From assembly GCA_948857205.1 (NCBI GenBank), contig CAQPRV010000052.1, positions 1-17,775 of the forward strand: a DNA stretch of 17,775 nt. The letters are read 5' to 3'. The stretch is from an uncultured Clostridia bacterium (GTDB taxonomy: Bacteria > Bacillota > Clostridia > TANB77 > CAG-508). Below, piece after piece: positions 1 through 9,200 of this stretch. The translations under genes and the position numbers were made by a program. Position 1 is the first letter of the stretch; every line of letters starts with the position of its first letter. The notes beneath the pieces are model-generated. The model was not told where the DNA came from and did not search any database. It saw only the letters and a program-made list of their open reading frames with translations.

Positions 1-1
1 G

Positions 2-157
2 GAAGATTTTTTGAAGGCGGTTGAAGTAGATGGGCAAAGGTATTTGTGCATTTCAAGACCGCGGCGCTTTGGTAAGAGTGTTATGGCGAACATGGTGGCG
101 GCATTTTATATGATTAGAATTTCTTAATATTTGTAAGGCAGCCGAGAATTTGAATAA
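2..157 (+). pseudogene. Remnant of an AAA-ATPase-like (DUF1703-type) protein, Walker A region only
   Basis: The open frame entering from the left edge reads through SRPRRFGKSVMANMVAAFY and stops at 125-127. RPRRFGKS is the Walker A motif typical of the AAA-ATPase_like/DUF1703 proteins, which are normally about 500-600 residues long and continue well past this point. Beyond the stop, the same frame contains two more stops and then G-S-R-E-F-E at 137-154, which resembles the SRELFE stretch that usually follows in the family. I read this as a decaying 3'-truncated copy rather than a working gene. Codons are noticeably GC-richer (gcg, ccg, cgg) than all other genes here, consistent with an acquired, mobile family. 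The upstream part lies outside the window, so whether the N-terminus is intact is unknown. Confidence 0.6.
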
Positions 158-246
158 ATATTTTAGATATTATTCTTCCCTTTATTTAATTATCTGCCCT
201 AAAAATCAAGATTTATAGAACTTAGGTAGCTTATGTTAATAGCTAT

Positions 247-275
247 TTATTAAATTTAAACAATAACAATATAAT
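247..275 (+). promoter_or_regulatory. Possible promoter of comEA
   Basis: A perfect TATAAT lies at 270-275, with a poor -35 (TTATTA, 247-252) 17 bases upstream. Transcription from it would begin around 282, so the repeat at 283-350 would sit in the comEA leader. The surroundings are very AT-rich, so chance matches are common. Confidence 0.3.
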
Positions 276-282
276 TTGGTAA

Positions 283-304
283 AATTGCCAAAATTCTCCG
301 TCCC
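283..304 (-). repeat. Dispersed REP-like element, copy A
   Basis: This is the inverse orientation of the core ggggacggagaattttggca: the plus strand reads aattgccaaaattctccgtccc. It matches copies at 12455-12484, 12548-12577, 12731-12760 and, imperfectly, 14636-14661. It lies upstream of comEA and runs directly into the octamer array at 305-350. Confidence 0.85.
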
Positions 305-350
305 GAGTGGCACGAGTGGCAGTCCCGAGTGGCAGAGTGGCAGAATGGCA
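305..350 (+). repeat. Short array of gagtggca octamers
   Basis: The octamer gagtggca occurs at 305-312, 314-321, 327-334 and 335-342, followed by the variant gaatggca at 343-350. The second and third are separated by the bases gtccc, so the unit tcccgagtggca is also repeated. In the other copies the core ends in ccgtccccaatggca, so this array looks like local amplification of the element's end. It stops five bases before the comEA ribosome-binding site. Confidence 0.8.
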
Positions 351-367
351 AAGAAAGAAGGTTAATG

Positions 368-1066
368 ATGTTAGATAGAATTAAAAATAATAAAATATTT
401 ATTATATGTTTATTACTTATTATAATAATAAGTTTTTATTATTATAACAATGTTATAAGAGCAAAAGATACAAGTACAGTAGAAGAAAGTTTAGAAATAG
501 ATTCTAAAGAAGATGAAAAAATAGAACAAAGTGAAATTCAAACAATAAAAGTGCATATAACAGGTGCAGTTAATAATGAAGGAGTAATAGAATTGGAGAG
601 TGATAGTAGATTAAGTGATGCAATTGATAAAGCTGGGGGATTAAATTCAAATGCAGATTTAGCTAATATTAATTTAGCTTGTATTTTAGAAGATGGTATT
701 AAAATATATATACCTAAATTAGAAGATAGGAATAATAATGAAATTAATAACTCGAGTAGTAGTGTAAATGATAGTATTGGTCTAGCTAATGGTGAGTTTA
801 ATAATATTTTATCTAAAAATTTTAATATGAGTTCAAGTTTAAAGACCAATAGTACTGTAAATGGAAGTAAGAAAAAAATTAATATAAATACTGCTACACA
901 AGATGAGTTGGAAACTTTATCTGGTATTGGAGCCTCAACTGCTAAAAAAATTATTAGTTATAGGAATGAGGTGGGAAAGTTTAGAGAAATAGATGATATT
1001 AAAAAGGTTAATGGAATTGGTGAGGCAAAGTTTAAGAAGATAAAGGATTTTATTACAATAAAATAA
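368..1066 (+). CDS. comEA: ComEA competence protein, membrane-anchored DNA receptor
   Basis: ComEA binds double-stranded DNA at the outer face of the membrane and delivers it to the uptake machinery during transformation. With the start at 368 the protein has 232 residues: a short basic N-terminus, one membrane segment at about residues 9-26, an acidic linker, an SLBB domain at about 58-117 (KVHITGAVNNEGVIEL through DGIKIYIPK), an Asn/Ser-rich linker, and a C-terminal helix-hairpin-helix domain at about 170-232 (NINTATQDELETLSGIG and VNGIGEAKFKKI). This is the complete classical order. ATG 368 is chosen because agaagg at 356-361 is six bases upstream; an in-frame GTG at 329 would only add repeat-derived residues. 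The usual partners comEB and comEC are not next to it. Family assignment is firm; activity in uptake is inferred. Confidence 0.93.
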   Translation: MLDRIKNNKIFIICLLLIIIISFYYYNNVIRAKDTSTVEESLEIDSKEDEKIEQSEIQTIKVHITGAVNNEGVIELESDSRLSDAIDKAGGLNSNADLANINLACILEDGIKIYIPKLEDRNNNEINNSSSSVNDSIGLANGEFNNILSKNFNMSSSLKTNSTVNGSKKKININTATQDELETLSGIGASTAKKIISYRNEVGKFREIDDIKKVNGIGEAKFKKIKDFITIK

Positions 1067-1364
1067 GTTATGTTATGTTATGTGTAATATAAATATACTA
1101 GTATCAATAAAAAAATTGAATATGTAGTTTCAATCAGAAGATATTACTACGCAAATACATGAAAGAAGGATAAAAAGAAAAGTTAGGAAAACGCTTGTAA
1201 AATAAATGTAAATAAAAAGTAAATTTTGAAAAGAAATGACAAAAAATATATTTTCCCTAAGAACAATGTAAATATTAATATAATAAAGAAAAAAACATGA
1301 TATTGAAACACATAAATAATGTTGTTATTATAAGAATAGATTAGTGGTTTTAGGAGGAAAAGTA
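1067..1364. other. 298-base intergenic region with no recognisable gene
   Basis: Extremely AT-rich. I see no convincing terminator after comEA and no open frame with a ribosome-binding site. A small palindrome, atactagtat, lies at about 1094-1103. The only regulatory sign is the putative promoter at 1303-1331. Confidence 0.5.
1303..1331 (+). promoter_or_regulatory. Putative promoter of the giant surface-protein unit
   Basis: TTGAAA at 1303-1308 and TATTAT at 1326-1331 are separated by 17 bases, and lie 33 bases before the start codon of the 1632-residue protein. Both boxes resemble the housekeeping sigma consensus, but base composition weakens the call. Confidence 0.4.
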
Positions 1365-4300
1365 ATGAAAGAATTTCAAAACAAAATACAAAAAACAATA
1401 CTAGTAATATTAACAATAATGGCATTAACATTAAGTAACTTTATAGCAATAGGAATGGAATTTATATCATATGCAACAGGAGATTTAGAAGTAACTAATG
1501 AAAATAATGTTTTATTTAAAGCTATGTTCGTAAATAGTAAAGGAGAAGAATATAAATCTTTAAATACTACAAACATATTAGAGGATGATATAAAATTGCG
1601 ATTAGCAGTACAAGTTGAAAAAGAAGGTTACTTTAATGGAGAAATTCAAATTCAAGAAAGTAATTTCAAACTAAATACCAGTATAGAAGATGAACATATA
1701 AGCAAGATAGAAGAAAATTATATCAAACTAAATCAAATAAATGCTGGTCAAAAAGTAACAATAGATTTAGGAATAGAAATAATAAAAGAAGAACAATACA
1801 AATTAGAGTTATTAGATAAAACTACAAATATAGATATAAAAGGTTCATATATAGTAGGAGATAATAATGTAAGACAAATAAATTCAACAACAGAAGTTCA
1901 ATTAAAGCTAAATCCAGAAATATCTAATAAAACAATAGAAAATAGTGTAAATATAGTAACAAATAAAATATATAAAATAGATGGAGAAAATAAAAGAGTT
2001 ATACAATTAGAAGAAACAATAAAACCATCAAAAAATGACTATCCAATAAAAGAAACAAAAATAGAAGCAGATGTAATAGAAGGAACAGAAAAGATAGAAG
2101 TAGCGAAAAGAGGTACATATGCAACAAATAACAATAAAAGGGAATTAGGGAGTAACTGGAATAAAGAAACAAATAAAATAGAAATAACAATATCAAATCC
2201 AGAAGAAGATGGAAAAATAGAGTGGAATATAGACAGAAATGATAAAATATTAATAACATATATATTAAATGAAAATACAGAAGTAATAAATAAGCAAATA
2301 TCAATAAATAATACAATCAAATATTATGATGAAAATGATTCAATAATAGAATCAAAAATAGATAGTGTAATAGAAGAAGAAAAAGATGGTGCAATTAACT
2401 ATGACTTACAAGGTCAAAAAGAGTTATATAAAGGAAACCTATATTATGGAGAAGAAAGTAATATAGAAACAAAAACTATAATAGATATAAGATTAAAAGA
2501 TTTAGTAAAAACAATTAAAGCTAGTGAAGGTAATGCAAAATACTTAAGTGAAGATGAAGAATTCAATGCTAATTTCAGATATTATTCAACTATTATAAAT
2601 AAAGAAGAAGCAACAAGAGTTTTAGGAGAGACAGGAAAAATACAAATAAAAACGAAAGATGGACAAGTACTAGGAGAAATAGATAAAGAAAATATTAAAA
2701 ACAGTGAAAAAGAAGATATTGAAATTAATTATGAAGACCAAACAGAAATAATATTAGAAATACAAGATGCACAAAATGAAGGAAAATTAATATTTCAACA
2801 TAAGCAAAGAATACAAGAAGATACAAAAATAAAAGACATTATTAGAAAAGTGAATAAAATAAAGATAAATGGTTCATTAAACTTAGACGAAAAATTAGCT
2901 GAAAACTTAGTAGAGAAAATAATAGAATTAAAAGAACCAGAAACATATGCAACAATTTCAAGTAGTACAAAAACATTATCTACCCTACAAACAAATGAAA
3001 ATGTAGAATTTAATGTAATACTAAAAACAGATGATATAAAATATGATTTATATAAAAATCCAACAATTGAAATTCAATTTCCATCAGAAATAACAAAAAT
3101 AAAAGCAACATTTAACACAGTATTTTTGGACGGATTACAAGTTAAAGAAGCAAATATATATGACACAAATGAAGGTAATAAAGCGATGAAAGTTGTGTTA
3201 GAAGGAGAACAAACACATCATTCAAATAACATAAGTGAAGGAATAATATTAAATATAAATGCAAATATAGATGTATCAAAAACTGTAAATACAAAAGATT
3301 CAGAAATAAAAATGTTATATACAAATGAAAATTCAGAAGGAAATACATATGAACAAAAACTACCAATAAAATTAAAATCAAAAGAAGGATTACTAGTTTA
3401 CAATAAAATAGAAAATTATAACTCAAATGGAGATATAATTGAATCACAAGGAACAGAAAATGTAAACGAAGTTATAGACATAGAAAGTAAAGGTAAAGAA
3501 GTAAAAGGAAACACATCATTAATAAATAATTATCCAGAAGACATAGAAAATGTAACAATTATAGGAAAAAATGCAGATAACACAACAATTGATTTAAAAT
3601 TAGTAAAATCAATTGAAGTAAGTAAAGACTCAGAAATTTATTATTCTGAAAATGGAGAAGATTGGACAAAAAATATAAATGAACTACAACAAGTAAAAGC
3701 ATATAAAATAGAAACTGCACAAATCCCAGCAACCGATACAATGGCATTAAAATATGATTACAAATTACCTGAAGAACTAGAATATAACCAAATAGGTAAA
3801 ATAGAACAAGATGTAACATATATGTATCATGGACAAGAATTAAAACAAAACTTTAGATTACAACTAAAAACTGAAAATGTAGAAATTAAAACAACAGAAA
3901 TAAATGAAGAAGTAAGCCATAGTGATGAAGTAACAGGAAAAGTGCAAATAGAAACAACTACAAGATTAGGAATGATTGATATTAATGAAGAAGATAAAGT
4001 ACATGAAGGGGAAACATTAAAGAACATAATAAAAATATCAAACAAGACAGGGAAAGACTTAAAAAATGTAAAAGTAAAAGTAAAACAAGAAAATGCAGTG
4101 TTATATGACTTAAAAGAAAAGAAAGTATTTAATTATGACATATCTGATGAACCTATGATAGAGCATTCATTTGAAGAACTAGAGACATCAGAAAAAACAT
4201 TTGAAACAATAGATACCATAAAAAGTGGAGAAATTATAAAATTAGCATATGAAGTAGTAGTAAATGAAGTAGAAGGAACAGATAAAGAGACATTTGGAGA

Positions 4301-6263
4301 AATAGAAATAACTGCAGATGACATAGAAACAATTAATACAACAACAATTCATAACAAAATAGAACAAGGCGAAATAAAAGTAAATTCTAGATTTTCACTA
4401 AATGAAGAGGTAAAACAATATGCTAATTTTATAGCACCAACAATGGTAAATATATCAAACATTAGTAAAAAGGAAATGGATAATGTAAATGTAGAAATAC
4501 AATTTAGTGGATTAAGAATTGAAGATTTAAAAAATATAGAATTCTTGACAGAAGACTTAGAAGCTTTAGATATGGGGAATATAAGAAATTTAAAATATAA
4601 TAGTACAAGTAAAAGTATATCATTTAAGATTTACAAATTAGCAATAGATGAAAAAATAAAAGTAGTATTAAATACTACAGCAGAGAAAATGCCTTTTGAA
4701 ACAATGGAAGCATTAGCTGGAATAGTAACTACGATAACAACAGAAGAAAATAATATATATACATCAAATGTTGCATTAAAAAATACTATACAAACAGCAA
4801 AAGATATAACAGTAAAACAAGAAAGCGAAATAAGTTCAGGTGCAACATTAAAAAATAAAGATACATTTAATATTACAGTAACAGTAGAAAATAACACAGA
4901 AGAAGAAACAGAACTAAATATAGAAAATAACATGAGTAATATGCTAAAAATTAACAATGTAAAAATGAAAACTGAAAAAGAAACAACAGAATTAGATAAG
5001 AAATATTATGAAAATGCTAATATATTTAATTATAATTTTAAAATTAGTGCAAAAAGTAAGATAGAATTTATAATAAATGTTACAACACAAAGTAGAGGAG
5101 AAGAAGATTTTATTACTTGTGAAACTAAGATTTCTTATAAAGATACAGGATATGAAGATATATATTCAAATGAATTAGAATTTTATATAGATGCATTTGA
5201 AATTACAGATGATGAAGATGATGACAATGAAGATATAAATAAGACTAAAAAATATGAAATATCTGGAATAGCATGGTTAGACACAAATAAGAATGGGAAG
5301 ATGGACAATAAAGAGCAGAAACTATCAGGGATTGAAGTAAAGCTAGCAGATAAAACTACAGGAGAAATTATTAGAGATTTAACAACAAAGACAGATAAAA
5401 ATGGTAAATATAAATTTGAAGTAGAAAATGGAGAATATATAGTAATATTCCAATATGATACACAAAAGTATAATGTAACAGAATATAAAAAGTCTGGAGT
5501 AAACGAGTTAGAAAATTCAGATGTAATAAATAAAAATATGAAAATAGATGACCAAGATATATTGGTAGCAATTACAGATACAATTAAAATTTTAGATGCA
5601 AATTCAAAAAATATAAGTATAGGATTAATAGAAAAAGAAATATTTGATTTAAAATTAGACAAAACTGTATCAAAGATATCATTACAGAATAAACAAGGAA
5701 CATCTATATATCAGTATAATAATGAGAAATTAGCTAAATTAGAAATAAAAGCAAAATATTATAAAGGAACTTCAGTAGTTATCGAATATAAAATAGCAAT
5801 TACAAATGAAGGTGAAGTAGAGGGATATGCAAATGACATAATAGATTTTATACCAGCAGGTCTAAAATTTAATTCTGAATTAAATAAAGATTGGTATATT
5901 GGAAAAGACGGAAATCTACATAACACAAGCATATCAAATCAAAAATTATTACCAAATGAAACAAAAGAGCTAACACTAATATTAACAAAAACTATGGATG
6001 AAAGTGATGGTGGATTAATATCAAATACTGCAGAAATTTATAAATGCAGTAATGATAAAAATATAGAAGATATTGACTCAAAGGCTGGAAATAAAGCAGA
6101 TGGAGAAGATGATATAAGTACAGCAGGTGTAATTATTTCAATTGGAACAGGTATAGTAAAAATTTGTTTAATTACAATATTTGTAATATTAGTAATAGCA
6201 GGAGTTGTAATCTTTATTATAAAAAGAAAGGGGGGAGAGTTGTTTGGAAAAAGTAAAAAATAA
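1365..6263 (+). CDS. Giant secreted, membrane-anchored surface protein (1632 aa) with SdrD-B-like and DUF11-like modules
   Basis: Start ATG 1365 follows AGGAGG (1352-1357) by seven bases; an upstream in-frame GTG at 1344 is disfavoured because the Shine-Dalgarno would fall inside it. The N-terminus is a signal-peptide-like segment (two lysines, then ILVILTIMALTL). About 1250 residues of Lys/Glu/Asn/Thr-rich, beta-strand-like sequence follow with no family I can name. An acidic stretch (DDEDDDNED, about 1281) precedes an SdrD-B/Cna-B-like domain at about 1296-1375, whose DTNKNGKMDNKE resembles a calcium-binding loop. A DUF11-like domain follows at about 1425-1575 (YKIAITNEGEVEGYANDIID). The C-terminus is a membrane helix (about 1597-1617) with a KRKGG...KSKK tail and no LPXTG-like motif. 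It overlaps the next gene by 20 bases, implying coupled translation. Role inferred: adhesin or surface-layer component; ligand unknown. Confidence 0.8.
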   Translation: MKEFQNKIQKTILVILTIMALTLSNFIAIGMEFISYATGDLEVTNENNVLFKAMFVNSKGEEYKSLNTTNILEDDIKLRLAVQVEKEGYFNGEIQIQESNFKLNTSIEDEHISKIEENYIKLNQINAGQKVTIDLGIEIIKEEQYKLELLDKTTNIDIKGSYIVGDNNVRQINSTTEVQLKLNPEISNKTIENSVNIVTNKIYKIDGENKRVIQLEETIKPSKNDYPIKETKIEADVIEGTEKIEVAKRGTYATNNNKRELGSNWNKETNKIEITISNPEEDGKIEWNIDRNDKILITYILNENTEVINKQISINNTIKYYDENDSIIESKIDSVIEEEKDGAINYDLQGQKELYKGNLYYGEESNIETKTIIDIRLKDLVKTIKASEGNAKYLSEDEEFNANFRYYSTIINKEEATRVLGETGKIQIKTKDGQVLGEIDKENIKNSEKEDIEINYEDQTEIILEIQDAQNEGKLIFQHKQRIQEDTKIKDIIRKVNKIKINGSLNLDEKLAENLVEKIIELKEPETYATISSSTKTLSTLQTNENVEFNVILKTDDIKYDLYKNPTIEIQFPSEITKIKATFNTVFLDGLQVKEANIYDTNEGNKAMKVVLEGEQTHHSNNISEGIILNINANIDVSKTVNTKDSEIKMLYTNENSEGNTYEQKLPIKLKSKEGLLVYNKIENYNSNGDIIESQGTENVNEVIDIESKGKEVKGNTSLINNYPEDIENVTIIGKNADNTTIDLKLVKSIEVSKDSEIYYSENGEDWTKNINELQQVKAYKIETAQIPATDTMALKYDYKLPEELEYNQIGKIEQDVTYMYHGQELKQNFRLQLKTENVEIKTTEINEEVSHSDEVTGKVQIETTTRLGMIDINEEDKVHEGETLKNIIKISNKTGKDLKNVKVKVKQENAVLYDLKEKKVFNYDISDEPMIEHSFEELETSEKTFETIDTIKSGEIIKLAYEVVVNEVEGTDKETFGEIEITADDIETINTTTIHNKIEQGEIKVNSRFSLNEEVKQYANFIAPTMVNISNISKKEMDNVNVEIQFSGLRIEDLKNIEFLTEDLEALDMGNIRNLKYNSTSKSISFKIYKLAIDEKIKVVLNTTAEKMPFETMEALAGIVTTITTEENNIYTSNVALKNTIQTAKDITVKQESEISSGATLKNKDTFNITVTVENNTEEETELNIENNMSNMLKINNVKMKTEKETTELDKKYYENANIFNYNFKISAKSKIEFIINVTTQSRGEEDFITCETKISYKDTGYEDIYSNELEFYIDAFEITDDEDDDNEDINKTKKYEISGIAWLDTNKNGKMDNKEQKLSGIEVKLADKTTGEIIRDLTTKTDKNGKYKFEVENGEYIVIFQYDTQKYNVTEYKKSGVNELENSDVINKNMKIDDQDILVAITDTIKILDANSKNISIGLIEKEIFDLKLDKTVSKISLQNKQGTSIYQYNNEKLAKLEIKAKYYKGTSVVIEYKIAITNEGEVEGYANDIIDFIPAGLKFNSELNKDWYIGKDGNLHNTSISNQKLLPNETKELTLILTKTMDESDGGLISNTAEIYKCSNDKNIEDIDSKAGNKADGEDDISTAGVIISIGTGIVKICLITIFVILVIAGVVIFIIKRKGGELFGKSKK
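6231..6246 (+). promoter_or_regulatory. Ribosome-binding site deciding the TTG start of the 2053-aa gene
   Basis: A GGGGGAG sequence at 6231-6237 is six bases before TTG 6244-6246. The G run begins at 6230, making six consecutive G. The site lies inside the end of the preceding gene, so initiation probably depends on ribosomes finishing there. The TTG is accepted because a clean signal peptide follows at once. Confidence 0.75.
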
Positions 6264-9200
6264 AATATTAGTTGGTATATTTATATTATTGTGTTTAGTT
6301 GGAAGTTTTATTGCAATATATAAAGTTTATGCTGCTAGTGAGCCACAAACAATAAAAGTACCAATTTTAGATGATGATGGAAATAGAACTGGGGAGAAAA
6401 CTATTGAAGATGATCATGATTTGGCTAAGTGGGCTACAAATAGTACAAAAGAAGATAATAAAAGCTTTATAAATTCTGAGTTAAACAAATTTATAAATAC
6501 ATCTATAGGACTATATTGGGGTGATTCTAAAGGACATCCTACTATAAGATTCCCAGGTGCAGCATGTATGTTCCATAATCAATCAGGAAGTGAAAGAGGA
6601 AGATATAAAATAGTTAATGTTATCGACTTTTTTGGAACATCAGCTACAGTGTATAGTAGTCCAACAGACGCTGGTGCAAACGTAAAAGGTGCAGAGATGA
6701 ATGGTGCATTATTATATGCTATGAATAAAGCTGCAAGTGGAAATGTTGATGTAGCAGATGCTAAACACAGTGCTTGGAAATCAGCTTTTAAAAGGTTATT
6801 TTTTGAACATAGAAACTTATTATCATTAATAGACCCAGGCTTTAAGTCTGGTGATAGTAATAATGATTCAACAAATGCTACAATAGATTCAAATATTGAA
6901 GAAGCAAAAAGAGAAGGAAAAAAATTTGAAGACCCTACAAAGAAACCAAAAAAAGCAACAACTACAAAAAAAGCAACTCAAAATAAAAGTGGATATTTAG
7001 GACCTTTTAAAATACAAACAATGACAGGTTATAAACCAACTAAACTTACATTAGAATTAGGTAGTGATGATTCATTAGGTAGCGAATTTACAATAAGTAA
7101 AGTTTCAACAAAAGATGGTGATACATATAAAGAAATAAATCTTGATAAGATTAAAGAAGGAGAAGCTTTTTATATAAAACATGAGGAAAAGATAACAGAT
7201 GATTGGAAAGTCAAATTAAATTTTAAATCTATAGGATATAAAGGAAGATTAGTTTTAATTAGAGAAAAGGTAAGTGAAGGACAAAACTTAGCAATATATG
7301 GTGCTCCAACAAGTTCAAAAGAATCTGCTTCATTAAAATGGATAGGAAGTATTCACGAAGAAGAATTAGGAAACTTAAAGATTATAAAAGTAGATGTTGA
7401 TAATCCAAAAACGAAATTGGAAGGAGCAGAATTTAAAGTATATAGTGAAGATAAAAGTTTTCTTAAAGCTAATTTAAAAACAGACGAAAATGGTGAAATT
7501 AACTTATCAGATTTAAAACCAGGAAGATATACAATTGAAGAAACAGCACCTCCTAAAGGATATTATAAAACTTCTAAAATGCAACAAAAAGGTTATTCAA
7601 TATTGGAAGGAAGAAATTGGATTGTTGTTAATGTATATTCAAGTAATGATGAGGAAAATCCAGTAGAAGTAACATTTATGAACCCTAAAGAAAGTGGGGA
7701 AGGTAAACTAGTAATTAAAAAGATTGAAGATGGTACAGAAAAAGTATTATCTGATGGATTTGAGTTTAAAGTAACTGGACCTTATAATTATGAGAAATAT
7801 GTATATCTTAAAGATGGAAAGGGATATCTTAAAGGTGATGGAACTACAGAAGATAAGCAAATTAGCAGTGGTAGTGTTATAGAATTATCAAATTTACCAT
7901 ATGGAGAGTACACTGTTGTAGAAACAAAGGCACCTAAAGAATATTCAATAAATTATAACAAAGAAAGTGTAACTATAACAGAAAAAACAAAAATAGTGTA
8001 TGTAACAATAAAAAATAAACCTGTAGATACAAAAAAAGGACAAATTACAATTGTAAAAAAAGACGCAGTTACTGGTGAAAAATTAATTGGTGCAAAGTTT
8101 AAAATAACAGCTTTCCCACGTGAAGAATTTGACTATAGTGGTTATAATCCATCAAGTGGAGGACCACCACCATTAAAAACAGTATATGGTTATGACAAAG
8201 AAATAGAAGTAACAGATAAAGAAGGTATAGTATTAAGCAACTTAGAAGCAGGTACATATACAATTACAGAAATTCAAGCTCCACTAGGGTACAATATATC
8301 TGATCCAAAAGTGCAAACGGCTGAAGTAAAAGAGGGAAAAGATGGTGAAGAAGCAACAAAAGTTACAGTAGATTTTTATGATTATAAGAGACCACCACCT
8401 CCTCCAGGAGGAGATCCAGACGAAGAAGCATCAGAAGGAGAGATTATAATATATAAATATGATGAAGATGTAGAAAAGCCAATTAAAGGTGCAAAATTTA
8501 AAATATCACAACAATGTGCAGAATTAGAGCTGATTCCTCCAAAATATGAACGTTATAGATGGAAGTGGGAGTCTAATTATTCAGATTATACAACTGTTAC
8601 AACAGGAGATGATGGATATGTTCGTATAACAGTACCTGTAAGTTGGGACAAGTATAATAGTAAAAGCGAGTTAACTGAAGGTAAGCGATATAGATATAAA
8701 ATACAAGAAATAGATTGTGAAGTTCCATATGATATTAATGATCAAATTTATATTTATGGATCAAGTGAGGGTATTATAGAATCAGATTCTATGGAGTTAT
8801 GGGAGTCAGAAGATGGTTATGAAGGAGAAGGTAAACTCAAATCATTTCCAAACAAATTATATGGAAATATTGAATTATATAAAGTAGATGATGATGATTA
8901 TGAAGGGGAAAAAGAAGACCCATTAAAAGACGCAAAATTCATATTCTACTATATTGATGAAGAAGGAACAAAAAATTATATAAGTTCATATACAGAAGTA
9001 AAAAATGACAAAGTAGATCCAGATGGTACAAAAGGTATATTAGCACCATCAAAAGTAGAATTTACAACTAATGAAGAAAATGCTAAAGAATTTGTTACAG
9101 ATGCAGAAGGATATATTAAACTAAATAAATTGCCAGCACATAGAAAATACTATGCACATGAAACAGGATTAGTAGAGCCAGATGATGAAAACTTCTTTAG

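Noticed and set aside
329..367. GTG start for comEA at 329
   Set aside because: The extension is encoded by the repeat array and has no ribosome-binding site; agaagg correctly serves ATG 368.
1999..5662. Many Leu/Phe/Ser-rich open frames on the minus strand
   Set aside because: They are antisense readings of A-rich coding sequence, without ribosome-binding sites or recognisable domains.
6220..6246. Programmed -1 frameshift at the A/G-rich overlap
   Set aside because: A -1 slip would enter a frame other than that of the downstream gene; only a +1 shift or base loss would fuse the two.
6127..6263. LPXTG-type sorting signal in the 1632-aa protein
   Set aside because: No xPxTG-like motif precedes the C-terminal helix; it appears to be a simple membrane anchor.
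6289..6300. Lipoprotein signal at Cys17 of the 2053-aa protein
   Set aside because: The residues before the cysteine (I-L-L-C) do not form a lipobox and the hydrophobic segment continues beyond it to a standard VYA cleavage site.
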